From contig JASANH010000479.1 of NCBI GenBank assembly GCA_030248295.1, positions 124,001 to 188,000 of the forward strand: DNA of 64,000 nt, written 5' to 3'. Below, piece after piece: positions 33,604-44,020 of this stretch; position 1 is the stretch's first letter, and every line of letters starts with the position of its first letter. Source of the stretch: Mesodorylaimus sp. YZB2_4. Its lineage: Eukaryota; Nematoda; Enoplea; Dorylaimida; Dorylaimidae. The notes under the pieces are model-generated. The model saw only the letters and a list, made by a program, of their open reading frames with translations, was not told where the DNA came from and ran no database searches. The translations under genes were made by a program, and so were the position numbers.

Positions 33604-35068
33604 CTATTCCTCGATGTAGACCACTCTGCCCAAAAATATGATGGCCGACGTTAGTTTGTGCATTATGGCGTAAATGAATGGATGGTCAGCGATGAACATC
33701 ACTGGTGGTTCGGGGTGTGGGAAGGCGAGTCCTTCGAACATATTATCTGCCTTCACTGCTGGCGCCTCAGTCCCACTTTCGTTGATCTGTAAATGTCCAT
33801 GTACTGAAGTTACATATAGTTCCACCAATCCAAGATTACAGTCAACAACTTGTTCCACTTACCGTTAAATAGGATTCGTGTAATGCCTTTGAAATTCGAA
33901 AGGGATCATCTGTAATGAGACTAAAATCTGCCTGGCTGTTAAACATTTGTCGCACACCAAGTTGCGGCAGTACTGCGTTTAAATCAAGCGATTGGCGTAC
34001 TGTGAATTTCGGTAGCTTCAATCCCTTCGCGTCTCGCTTGCTAGAGCTAGATTAGCGCTTAGTGAGCGTTCCCTTGCCATCTCGTTTCTTCGGCAGGATA
34101 ATATACATGCTTATCTGGGCACGTTCGTAAGGAAGTTCCACCACATTGAAGTCTTCTTCAGAGGAGTAGCCGTAGTATTCTCTTTGGACCAGATAATGGA
34201 CCTGAATTATTCTGGGCTTTGTATTACTGTCATATTTCGCATCTGAACGAGACACAAGCGCGATCTTACCGCTTGAACGTTCTCTGATCTTCCAGAGCGA
34301 TAGAATGGCAAATCTTCAGTTCTTTGGAATCGATTTGCCCAACCCGCCTCCAGATGGACAGTATTGGCCTGCAGAGCTAGTGTATTGAAATCCATGCTCC
34401 CGGAATTAAACAGTTCTGCTATGTTCCTCGCGCTTACACCAGATGCCCATTGATTGACCTGCCAGCGGGCGCCTTCTGGGTTCGAGGAGAACGGCTGCTG
34501 GCTAACTTTAGCGTTGAAACATCTTTGTGCCTTATCCAGGTATTTAGACTTGATATGAAGAGCATCGGAGTAGAAAAGACCATTGGCGACAATCAGCTCC
34601 ACTTTCTTCAATCGTATTTGCAGCTTGCGTTGCAGTGATTCGTAAAAGCCGCTCAAATTCTGATTTGATCCAGACGGATTAAGCAGTGATTGGATTTCGG
34701 ACTTTGTTGAGCCAGAGGCTCCAGTTTCGACCAAAGCCAGCCCCAGGGCGATGGCAACTGGAGAGAAGACAATATTTCCTTCTGGCTTGGCGATCTGGTG
34801 ATACAGTCGTATGGCCAGATTTGCTGTTGCTGCTGCCGGTTCCCTGCCCGATATGACACTGAATTGGCAAGGATCAGAAGTAGTGAACTGAAGTTGCGCG
34901 GCTGAAACGAGAATTTTAATTTTTTGCAGATAGACTGCCGTACAAATGTAGCAGCCAGACATTGGCTGCTGGACATCGAGGCTCTCTCAGACGGTCCTAA
35001 AACTTTTTTAGTATCTACTTACCAAATAGCAGAAACAATACTCTTCTCCATAATTTTACGTGTATCAT
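33604..35068 (-). pseudogene. Secreted serpin 1 with in-frame stop and deletion (4 exons)
   Basis: Exons 35023-35068, 34270-34901, 33863-34201 and 33604-33786 have the same positions and phases as serpin 2. Serpins are suicide inhibitors that trap proteases through a reactive-centre loop. A signal peptide spans the exon 1/2 boundary. Helix A/B (LAIRLYHQI, NIVFSPVAIALGLALVE), QVNQWASG, ELPYERAQISMYIILP, KLPKFTVRQSLDL and the C-terminal FIADHPFIYAI ... AIIFLGRV are all present. In exon 3, however, the segment between KKRDG and LKLPKF is about eight codons shorter than in serpin 2 and holds TAA at 34052-34054 in the reading frame. The hinge ESGTEAPAV has a Pro at P11, unfavourable for loop insertion. 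It is probably a recent pseudogene. A spliced isoform that skips the lesion cannot be excluded. Confidence 0.8.
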
Positions 35069-35378
35069 TGTCTCCAGCAGCGGTTAAGCTGGTCAGTGAC
35101 TTCAAAGAGACTCAGTCAATGATTGCAGTCGGTCACCATCTCTGGAAGTTATTGTCTGTTTTCACCACGTCGTAACGGCGAGAAATGTTTTAAAATTCCG
35201 CCCAGTAAAACTTAAATGCGCATTTTTGTCAGCCTAGTTCCAACTTGCCCTCCGATGAGGATGATGACTATGTAGGAGGAATTTATGGCTGTAATACCAT
35301 GCGCGAGCCCACTCGCTGTGCAATGTTAATTGTGGGCGAGCTGGATTTTCGGCCCCACGTATCCCGCTCATTATACAT
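35069..35378. other. Intergenic upstream of serpin 1
   Basis: Nothing recognised beyond the expected promoter area. Confidence 0.3.
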
Positions 35379-35494
35379 GCAGCTCAAGGTGCCAGTGCTC
35401 GAGGTACTGTATGGTGACAAAAACTAGGTACAAGCTATACGGAAGGGGGGTAGCGCATCGCAGTTCAGCTCATTTTTTTTCCACTAAATAGGGC
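35379..35494. repeat. 115-bp direct repeat, left copy
   Basis: From GCAGCTCAAGGTGCCAGTGC to CCACTAAATAGGGC. A nearly identical copy is at 36004-36117, so the pair brackets the BEL/Pao LTR and protease fragment. Confidence 0.9.
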
Positions 35495-35505
35495 GCATTT
35501 AGTGG

Positions 35506-35711
35506 TGTCGTGGAAGCCGCGAGTTAACATTTACCTTTTGACTGCCGTGAGAAACTTAGCAGTGATTAATAATGCTTTAGTTTACGCTTCGCTCTTCTGT
35601 CGCTAGGATTCGGCTCTGAGCTACTGCTACTTGAATAAACGATGAAAGGTGGTTGTTTGGTAATTTAGTGCGAGTGTGTGAGATAGTACATCTAAGCATT
35701 ACGTGGTAGCA
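35506..35711 (+). mobile_element. LTR of a BEL/Pao-type retrotransposon, copy 1
   Basis: TGTCGTGGAAGCCGCGAGTT ... AAGCATTACGTGGTAGCA. It matches 50509-50710 along its whole length with scattered differences. Being repeated, starting TG and sitting directly beside BEL/Pao coding debris in both places identify it as the LTR. Confidence 0.75.
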
Positions 35712-35715
35712 GAAC

Positions 35716-36003
35716 GTGGTTCCAAGGATTGGGGAAATACACCAATCTCCAATCGATTTAACCAAGTATGGACCATTGTTCAAAGGCATACCGTTAGCAG
35801 ATAAGGGGGCACATAGAAACGGAATGGCGATTGACTTGCTAATTGGCAATAATTACTACTCTGATTTGGTCACAGCGGAACGCATACAAGTGTCAAAAGG
35901 GCTTTACCTGATTGGCTCCAAACTGGGATGGCTAGTCAGTGGAAGGCTTGAAGACCCTTCCGAGTGGACGAAAAAACCTGCGGTAGTCATGATGACAATG
36001 GTG
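35716..36003 (+). mobile_element. BEL/Pao retrotransposon protease-region fragment
   Basis: Reads EIHQSPIDLTKYGPL, then GMAIDLLIGNNYYSDLV and YLIGSKLGWLVSGRL. The IDxLIGxDYY pattern is the end of the BEL/Pao aspartic protease domain ahead of the reverse transcriptase. Gag and the protease front are missing, so the element is deleted right up to its LTR. The frame ends inside the 115-bp repeat. Confidence 0.75.
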
Positions 36004-36117
36004 GCAGCTCAAGGTGCCAGTGCCCGAGGTACTGTATGGTGACAAAAACTAGGTACAAGCTATACGGAAGGGGGTAGCGCATCGCAGTTTAGCTCATTTT
36101 TTTCCACTGAATAGGGC
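36004..36117. repeat. 115-bp direct repeat, right copy
   Basis: Partner of 35379-35494 with a handful of substitutions and one-base indels in the G and T runs. Each contains GGTACTGTATGG, so this pair contributes two of the TACTGTA words. Confidence 0.9.
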
Positions 36118-36269
36118 CTGCGTCGGTGCCTCAACTGCCATACGTGGAAGCAGACAGGCCACGGAATGCAACCTGACGGACTTTTGGAGCCTTGAAGCAA
36201 TTGGAATAAAGGATTGTCCTTTTGAAAACGACGATGACGTTGCCCTCCGACGGAAAATGGCGACGGACT

Positions 36270-36740
36270 TCAAACTGAAACACGTCTGAAACGAGCATTC
36301 GGATAATCGTGCCTACCATGATAACATTTATGAAACTGGACTAGCTTGAATTCCTGTCGCCTCTGAGCCAAAGGCTGCCATCCCACAACTGATAAAAGGT
36401 CTTCATATTCACTGGACCAATCGTTGATGATAAGACGGAGAGCGTATCTCTGGGCACGTTCCAAATTCTCATTGTCAGCCTTCAAAGTCGGATCCCATGC
36501 CTGACAGGCGTATTCCAATTTGGATCGAATACAAGCCGAGTACACCGCTTCAAGGACGTGAGGAGATGCGTGCCGACCAAGTTTGCGACGAAGTTCACCC
36601 AACATTCTCCGTGCGCTAGAAGAAATTTTCGCCACGTGCTCAGAAAATTTCATGTCCGCCGACATTGTTACCCCCAAATAAGCGACTTCATCAACGAAAA
36701 CAAGACGCTGTCCATCAACGGTCAATGAAGGCATTCAGTC
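36270..36740 (-). mobile_element. LINE reverse transcriptase C-terminal fragment
   Basis: An open minus-strand frame of 154 codons: VDEVAYLGVTMSADMKFSEH, YSACIRSKLEYACQAWDP, YALRLIINDWSSEYEDLLSV and VGWQPLAQRRQEFKL. It is the same subfamily as 24430-26196, and its intact target sequence dates the solo-LTR insertion there as later. The 5' end is cut at about 36740. Degenerate 3' sequence may continue down to about 36130. Confidence 0.9.
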
Positions 36741-37326
36741 GAAGGCAACATCCTAAGGCGGGCCAAGAGCCAAAGGAACTACGACCGCAGAGGCCCCTTG
36801 AGAGTATGCTAATCGAAGGCGCCTGGCCCACCCCACAGGTCTGCCAAATGGGTAAGACAAATGCGAAGGGTGTCTCCCCACGAATTCAGAACAATTAGAT
36901 CGAAACGAATCGAGCGAAATAAACCAAGGAAAAGCCCTAATCTCAACCGGGCTTCTTATATTGCCTGGCTCCTCCCCACCAAGCCCTGCCCAAGCCGCAC
37001 CCTTAAGCGGCAAAAAGTCACAGCACAGTAAGCAATAATGGTTGTCCAGGTATGACTAGTCTAGATTATCCAGACATCCGATCATCCATCTTCCAAGCCC
37101 CAGACAATCGTACCGTGTACAGTAAGCTTGTCCCAGTGTTTCCTGTTATCCATGCTGCGCTGTATCAGATTCCTAGCATAGGAGAAGAGGGTCTGGTGCA
37201 AGAAGTCAGAATTTAAATAATGTATGGACTGGTATTTACGCCTTTTCTTCTCTCTGTGAAGGATTGTATGCAGAATACCAGAAACAGTAAAAGGCGCGCC
37301 AAATACAAAGTTTGAACAAAACTTAC
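36741..37326. other. Intergenic or intron
   Basis: No exon could be fixed. The exon at 37327 has a splice donor, so at least one further exon of that gene should lie in this interval or beyond; none was recognisable. Confidence 0.3.
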
Positions 37327-37880
37327 GCATTTCCTGTCGGCCGCCACTTCGGCTCGTTATCACATGTGGAATCGTGAAATACAAAACTATTCTTATCGCT
37401 TTGATGGCTCAGATCCAAACAAGCAAGTAGATTCCATCCATGAATTTGTAGCGCGTGAAGCAGCCGACACATAAACACAGCCGAACTAGCACCCGGTGCA
37501 GACGCACCTGTGCGCTCTCGATCACCAGAACCGATGCCCAGGACGAACTCGTAGGCGTCCACATCCAGACGAGTAACTGATCTCAATCCGAAAGGCCATT
37601 GCAGCGTGATGGTGGACCTGATCAGGAAAAGGACTCTCACAGGAACCCTGACTACGCGCAATCGAGTGCTGCTTTTGTACACATCCAAGATGAAGAAATG
37701 TGCACCAGGAGACGAGGAAGAATTGGAAGAAGGGGAACTGCCCGATGCAGAATGGGCAGTTGTGCGATCCTCCGTCTCTGAGTCACCATCGCTTTTCAGT
37801 GCTGGGACGTTTTCATTTTCTGCTTCCTCTTCGTCTTCTTCCAAAATCGCTTCCCTATCGTGCAGTGATGCGGGTGCATG
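37327..37880 (-). CDS. Internal exon of an unidentified acidic protein with a WPxG-GW domain
   Basis: This frame has no upstream ATG and ends at a good donor (GGAAATGC/GTAAGT), so it is one exon of a multi-exon gene. A Glu/Asp-rich start (EEDEEEAENEN) and a Ser-rich linker lead into FFILDVYKSS, then LQWPFGLRSV, DVDAYEFVLG, LLHALQIHGWNLLACLDLSH and FVFHDS. The same order (WPxG, E-F/Y-x-L, L-x2-L-x4-GW-x-L, DLS, F-F) appears in the gene at 38226-38918, so the two are paralogous. I have seen this pattern in uncharacterised animal and fungal proteins but cannot name the family or a function. Confidence 0.5.
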
Positions 37881-38225
37881 ACTCGCGATTTTAGGCGTTG
37901 TTGAGTGACCACGATCGAAAAAGGCCGCGTCCGATGTACCATCGAGGCTGAGAGACGTGCAGAATTCGTAGCCGAGGGAATGAAGGTGCGAGAATGCCTA
38001 GGTGATTACAGCATGAAATATGGACAGATGAGACAACTGCAGCAGTGTTTGGTGTAATGATGTTCATGCCAGTCAAGTAAAAGATACTTTTTTTGTGCGC
38101 AGTATTTTGTCGTTTTCTGCTTTTGTAATTCTACATTCCAATTGGCTAACGCACCCTAAGCTCCGCCTACTGCAGCTCTCCTTTACAATGCCTGCCTTCA
38201 AAACCCACAGTCATAGCAGCAAGGG

Positions 38226-38918
38226 CTAAAACCCGCTAGCGTACTGTAGTACCTTGACCAAAAATCGTCTCGAGTAGACCGATTCGCACTCGGCCCACAT
38301 CATTTCATCCATTTTCAAGGCACATACGCGTTGGCTAATCGCGACCAGCCTGCATGTCCCGCTCGGCTCCACGAGGCCGGCTAAATCGGCGACCAATTTC
38401 GTAGGAGCATTGACGACTTTAAGCACATTGGCGGGATCGCCGAGTTCGCCTGAACTTATGCAAATAAACTCACTATCACTTGCGACTTCTACGAAATCGA
38501 TGACTGCACTTTTATGTTGCAAACGGCGAAAGAATAATGTTGAACAGGAAGAATTCGGTGTAGGCTGAGACAAATCCTTAGTACTAGTGATCAATCGCCA
38601 TCCAACTGATTTTAAATCAGTCAATAAATTACAAAATAACAAATTCAATTCCGATTTTCTTCCTGAATCGATAGTGTTCGAAAATGGTTTACCTTTCAGC
38701 AAATATTCGCACGATCCATCGGGCATAATTTGAAAATATTTGCCATTAATAATTTTTACGCCAGCCGGCCAAGACTGACGCAGCCGATCAGTGACAAGAC
38801 GCTGTACATCCTCATTGACAAGAACGAGAACTAACGCCTTGGGAGGACGTACGACCACGAAGAAATATGGACATTCCGATGTCGGGTGTGGCAACGGAGC
38901 AGAATAACTTTTGCCCAT
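38226..38918 (-). CDS. Unidentified protein with WPxG-GW domain
   Basis: A 230-residue frame from ATG to TAA-type stop. After a Pro-containing N-terminus it reads YFFVVVRPPKALVLVLV, RQSWPAGVKIINGKYF, CEYLLKGKPFS, LLFCNLLTDLKSVGWRLITS, TKDLSQ and CSTLFFRR. It then begins what looks like a second degenerate copy (FICISSGELGDPANVLKVV). The first half parallels the exon at 37327-37880. No signal peptide, transmembrane segment or catalytic motif is visible. TTCTAG immediately before the ATG could also be a splice acceptor, so an upstream exon is possible. Confidence 0.55.
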   Translation of the reverse strand: MGKSYSAPLPHPTSECPYFFVVVRPPKALVLVLVNEDVQRLVTDRLRQSWPAGVKIINGKYFQIMPDGSCEYLLKGKPFSNTIDSGRKSELNLLFCNLLTDLKSVGWRLITSTKDLSQPTPNSSCSTLFFRRLQHKSAVIDFVEVASDSEFICISSGELGDPANVLKVVNAPTKLVADLAGLVEPSGTCRLVAISQRVCALKMDEMMWAECESVYSRRFLVKVLQYASGF

Positions 38919-40084
38919 TTCCTAGAACTATTTGCTTCGGATAGAATACTCAAAAATTTCCAAAAAAGTCCTGTAGCAACTCGTTGCACGTGTATTACAA
39001 AACGGGTCAGAATGATTAAAGAGCTCAGAAACCGACAATTGGATCATCCCAGTCCGAAACATTTTAGCTGACCGTTCCAAAATTTTTTTTTTTGCATTTT
39101 TTGCAACGGAACCAACTAATGATTTCCTTCCTTTAGCAATTTTTTCGTGTATCTCTCCTCTTTCAGATGACTGCGCCAAAGCATTGGAGTTCGAACTGGT
39201 CTCTGGCAACACGACATGAAATTTCCGCTCAACTCAAAAGACGTGCAATTTGTCACAACTCTCTCATAGGACGGGGTGTGTTTTCGCGCTCCCAGCCGTG
39301 TCTTGTCATTCCGATTGACTTCTCGTTCAAATAATGAACATCTTGTGTGCTAATCTCCTCAGAAATACCATTACAATTTATACTGTGCGTATACTGTATG
39401 TGTGCTTCTGATAATTGCACCTTTTCTACTGCATAGATTTATATTTCTCGGAGCGGTGACCATCAATGCGTTTAATGCTTTGCGTTCACTTCTACTGAAC
39501 CGCATTCTAAAATTTGGTCAGCGCATTCACTGTACCTCATATTCACTGCTGAACTCATAAAATTTTGTACGAAATGATTGATTATTGAGAAGACGTGAGG
39601 TCAGTTCGAAAGATAAACACTTTGAGTGTTACATATTTGCTGTACGTACGTATACCTATAGTTTTCTTTAGTGAAGATCAGTCATCCATATTCATTCGGG
39701 AAGGAACGAAGCAGGAAGACTGCACCCCTCACAGAATCGACATATCCACTTATTCTGTCCAACCAGTTCGGACCAGTCAAGACAATAGCAGTGAAGTCCC
39801 CGGATACATGTTCGTAGGCAGTGCTTCTCTGATCCGCAAACCAGCCTATCAGCCGATGCAGAATGGCGTCGCCTTCTGCTGCTCTGTGTTATAATGATGG
39901 TCTTTGGATGCCTGCGTGAAGTAGCCTCATTATGATGAGGGAGGACTCATTTCACGTACAATACTATACTCCAGTAGTTTTGAGAGCATGGGTGACTTTT
40001 CTGACAGAACACTGCATTCCCTCCTTTTACACTGCCCCGCTGTCTACCGCGCGCTTCTGGCCGTGTCCTGTCATTCTGATTGAC
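38919..40084. other. Intergenic
   Basis: No gene supported. The segment near 39290-39335 (GCCGTGTCTTGTCATTCCGATTGAC) recurs near 40060-40095, marking an old duplication. Confidence 0.35.
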
Positions 40085-40265
40085 TGCTCGTTCACGAATG
40101 ATGGTCTTGGCTGCACGAATGGGGGTCTCGTTGCCCACGCCTGTCAGTCCGTTGCCATCGCCAGTGAACCAGTTGCCAGCGAATGTGGGCCTTGTTGCCC
40201 ACGCCGGCTGGTCTCGTTGCAGTCGCCCACGAATGTTGGCCTTGTGGCCAACGCCAGATGGGTCT
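40085..40265. repeat. Degenerate minisatellite
   Basis: Four imperfect units starting CACGAATG or AGCGAATG, followed by GGGCCTTGTTGCCCACGCC-like text, with a 25-65 base period. No coding meaning seen. Confidence 0.6.
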
Positions 40266-40500
40266 GTGTATCGGAATGGCTGCTATGTGACGACCTCCCC
40301 GTGATGCATCTGGAAACTGGTCTGCCCGACCAGGCCAACGTCACACATTCAAGATAAAGCGACGAAGTGGCAATCGGATAGAAAGTCGAATACAACGAGT
40401 GACAGACGAGAATAGGGGTAAGCTTGGTTTACTCAGCAGACTGACTCCTAGCGTCTCAACTTTCAAGCCCGACTTCCGGTGCGAGTGGCTAGACACCGGA

Positions 40501-40585
40501 TCAGGTCGGGTTCAACCGGACTCGACCCGACCCGACCCGAAAGTCCCTGACCCGAAATTTCGGGTCGTGTTGACCCGAATTCGGT
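40501..40585. repeat. GACCC-type degenerate simple repeat
   Basis: GACCCGACCCGACCCGAAAG with inverted CGGGTC words either side. A longer relative is at 41545-41665. Confidence 0.85.
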
Positions 40586-41544
40586 ATACTGTAAGTAGTT
40601 GAAGTTCTTCGCGATAAAAACCATTCACAAAAATGTGTAAAGGTGACTGTGAGGAAATATTAGATGGAGACATCTAACGCACGCGAATCTTCATCTTTTG
40701 TTATTCCCTAGTTATCCTGGGTAAATGCAATAACGTTCCTTCATATTTCCTACAATAGTGGTCAAATAATGTTTTGAAAACCTTAGATCTAAAAGCGACT
40801 AGCGTCTGTCCACTGGAGACAAGATTTAACCAATCCGAATAATAAGCGTGAAAAATAGAGACAACTCGGTCATAACTATCGGAGTCTGAGACAGCTTATC
40901 ATTGGTTTAACAGAGGAATACCTACCATATATGATGAACCCCAGGCTGGAGTTGCATCTAGTCTTCACAAAAGATATTGCTTGCAAAGTCATATTGTGCT
41001 GGACACTAGCTCCTGTCAGAACCTCCACTACTGGTGGCGGAATGTGAGAGCACCCGTGACTTTTGAATACAATAAACTGTTTTACAATTGTAACATGGAT
41101 GCTGGTCAAGGGGGCTACAATTGGTGCAGATTTGGTGTTTGGGACAGACTATATTGCTTTTTCTGCCAGGTATACCAGGAAGTTATTTGTCATATCCAGG
41201 AATCAAATGTGATTGTAGATACCCCTTACGACCTGCTAAAAGTTATCAATTCCTTCTTATGTTAGAGTATGGCTAGTCCGACCCTTTCGTCAGAGTTGAA
41301 AAGAATGTTTATGGGAACTCTCACATATGGGCCCTTCCGTTTGCAGAAATTACTCAGAAAAATTGGTCATTCTTACAGCTTACAATTTGTGTGACATTCT
41401 CGGAAGTTACGCAGAATGAAAACGTGGAATGAAAGACTTTGTGCATGCATTCATTAAGCATATACTGCAAATCCTTGAGTCGAACAACTATAAAAAGGTT
41501 TCTGTAGTTCCTAACAGTACTAACTTGCAAAATTTCTGTATTTT

Positions 41545-41665
41545 TGACCCGTTTAACCCGATCTTTCAAAAAAGTGACCCGACCCGATTTCGACCCGACC
41601 CGACCCGAAATTTTGCTGACCCGACCCGACCCGACCCGACCCGAAAGTACCTGACCCGATCCGAG
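41545..41665. repeat. GACCC-type degenerate simple repeat
   Basis: Runs of GACCCGACCC interspersed with GAAATTTTG, closely similar in wording to 40501-40585. Confidence 0.85.
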
Positions 41666-43054
41666 GTCTACGAGTGGCACATGGCTGGATGATCAACCCA
41701 GAGAATATGGTTTCGCTGGATCGATCTCCAACGTGCTGGTCGTCAATTAAGGACTCGGTGAGGTGAGTTTGGTCTCTCCCACTCCCTTGTCGTGTCTAAT
41801 CGAGTTTGGTTTTTAGATATCAAAGCTCAAGTCCTCACTCGTTGGTGCGTCACGATGGGAACCTGAGCAGTCAAGCAGCGAATAAAGACAAGACCAAATC
41901 TGAATACATGGCCAAATCAAACGATGAATCGAGCGTTAACTCTGCCATCGACCATTAGGCGTCTTGGACGAAGTTGCGATCGTCGGTGTGACATCCAGTG
42001 ATTTCGATCGTGACCACTTTTGTCTGGCTTATTATTGCGTGCATTCGTCATGGCCGTGTACTGCATGTCTCTACCAGCGCACCCAGGCGGCGGGAGAAGT
42101 GAAGTGAGCGCTTATGTACAGTAACCTCGGCCCGCGCCTTCCCTGTTCACCGTTTGAAGCTCACGCCATTTGTGATAAGTGGCTAAAATCGACCCTACCT
42201 GGCGCCTGAAATTCCCCGACGCATGTCTTTTAAACTCCTTACCCACTCACGTAGGCTTATTGTATTATTTCAGATTATTATGCAACAGGCAGCTGGCTAT
42301 GACGATTTCCGCGCGAACGATACTATTTTTTTCGTGTTGAAAAACACTGAAAGAAACATTTATTGCATGGCGTACCAACCATGAGTTATCATCACTGTTA
42401 TAAAAAATTTGTTAGCCTATGCTTTGGATGAAGGTCAATGCAGAAAAGAAATATGTCAAGCTCATGTTACGGTTTATTCATTTCATGGTTTATTCATACA
42501 TAAACGCGTAAGCAATCTTGGAAATGTGATTTAATTTGCTGTTCATAATTGACTTGTTCATAACTGAATTTTCTACTTCCAGGATGGCTCAGACTGTCTA
42601 TTGTTTTGATATCAAGACGGAAATTGGATTGATCACAAAAGGCCAGCATTGCAGGCAAGTCTGATTGGAGCACGCTGCTTGGCATTTATCCTCGTATGTG
42701 GACTAGATTACTCAGAAAACCGAAAAGCTGGTAAGAAATTATTGATACTGATAAAGTTGAGAAAAATTGTTGACCTGGGAAGTGCATGTTTGTTGGACTA
42801 ACGCAGCCGGTGCGACTCTAGCGTAGCTTAGCAGTACTCGAAACATTCTCAATCTACAATCGCTGTGAGCATCGTTTCATCATCGATTGGGGGTGTGAAA
42901 AACAAAAAGCTACTGGCTTTGAGTGGATAGAACACACTGCAGTGCCGATCCACCCATATTCCGTAACAGTCCAAGCTTTAACACGCCACTCTATCCGCTT
43001 TGGCTACAAATGCTCAACACAGAAAACTCCCGGAATTCCGCCCAAAGCTCCATG
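41666..43054. other. Intergenic
   Basis: No gene recognised. One TACAGTA near 42116. Confidence 0.35.
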
Positions 43055-44020
43055 CTACCGTCTATTTGTATTAGTTCCCGTCGCAGTACCAGTGCCAACC
43101 GTCACAATATTCTTTTTCCAACCAATCATAGCCCGAAAACATTCCCGAAATTTCTTGTTCCTGGCAAACAAGGCTGTGCCCTCGACCACAGAACTGGCAT
43201 TTTTTAAAATAGTGCCAACGCTGAGCAGAATGAACGCCGGATCGTCCAGTGGCAGATTGAGACCGACGTTAACCAATATCTCTGCAAGGACTCCGGTGAC
43301 CAAGTAGAGGGCCACCATCAGCTTGACGGTGGGCATGACGGCCAGTTGCTGCTTGGCGAATGTGTCTTGAATTGTGGTCGCCTCGCTGAACAGATGTCGG
43401 AAGCGGAAGCAGATTATCATCCCCCCGTACGCGAGTACGTTGAGGACGCAGTAGAACAAGTTGATTTGGGCGTAGGTTCTGATAAACACTGGGTGCAGGA
43501 CGTCCATGAATTCGGTGCACAGGAGATCAACGTGCAGACTGGCTGTCACGAAACCAGTGAATTCTTGAACTGCGCAAAAGACGGCGCATCCGATCAGTAG
43601 CCCCATCGAGTATCTCTTCCCCAGTGATCGATATTTCATCGGCGTCGTGACGCTGATCAGACGATCGATGGCGATTAGACAGGACACTTGGGAGTGAAAC
43701 GCGATGCCCCATATTCCCAGAGTGCCGGTCAAGAGCAGACACGCCATGCCACTCCGCTCGAATCCATACAGCTCCAACTGCAATCCGATCTTGTCCAGGC
43801 CTCGTGACAAGTAATGAGCAGCCACTGCCAATGAACCCATCCCACCCCCGGCGATGAGGGTGTAGCAGGGAGTGTGCAGGGCCTTGTTTTTGGTAATGAC
43901 CATTGCTGTGATGATGCTGCTGATTATGCCCAATATTCCAAACACAGTCAGCCCCACGATCGTGAAGATGAGGATGGATTTGCTGGGCGTGTGGGAAAGA
44001 GTTTCGTTGCTGGAATTCAT
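43055..44020 (-). CDS. Seven-transmembrane receptor A (rhodopsin-like, Srsx-like), intronless
   Basis: 321 residues with seven hydrophobic helices (approximate residues 17-42, 50-72, 92-119, 137-162, 184-208, 231-257, 262-284). The N-terminus has two N-glycosylation sites (NSS, NET). TM3 ends SCLIAIDRLISVTTPMKYR, a DRY-region variant, and a basic helix 8 (ARNKKFRECF) follows TM7. The classic NPxxY of TM7 is not evident. The layout resembles nematode Srsx-type chemoreceptors and other orphan receptors; ligand unknown. A single coding exon is usual for such receptors. A degraded copy of its start and upstream flank is at 46258-47130. Confidence 0.75.
   Translation of the reverse strand: MNSSNETLSHTPSKSILIFTIVGLTVFGILGIISSIITAMVITKNKALHTPCYTLIAGGGMGSLAVAAHYLSRGLDKIGLQLELYGFERSGMACLLLTGTLGIWGIAFHSQVSCLIAIDRLISVTTPMKYRSLGKRYSMGLLIGCAVFCAVQEFTGFVTASLHVDLLCTEFMDVLHPVFIRTYAQINLFYCVLNVLAYGGMIICFRFRHLFSEATTIQDTFAKQQLAVMPTVKLMVALYLVTGVLAEILVNVGLNLPLDDPAFILLSVGTILKNASSVVEGTALFARNKKFRECFRAMIGWKKNIVTVGTGTATGTNTNRR

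Noticed and set aside
37599..37894. Plus-strand frames opposite the 37.3-kb exon
   Set aside because: They are shadows of the minus-strand Ser/Glu-rich coding exon, which has homology to its neighbour and a proper splice donor.
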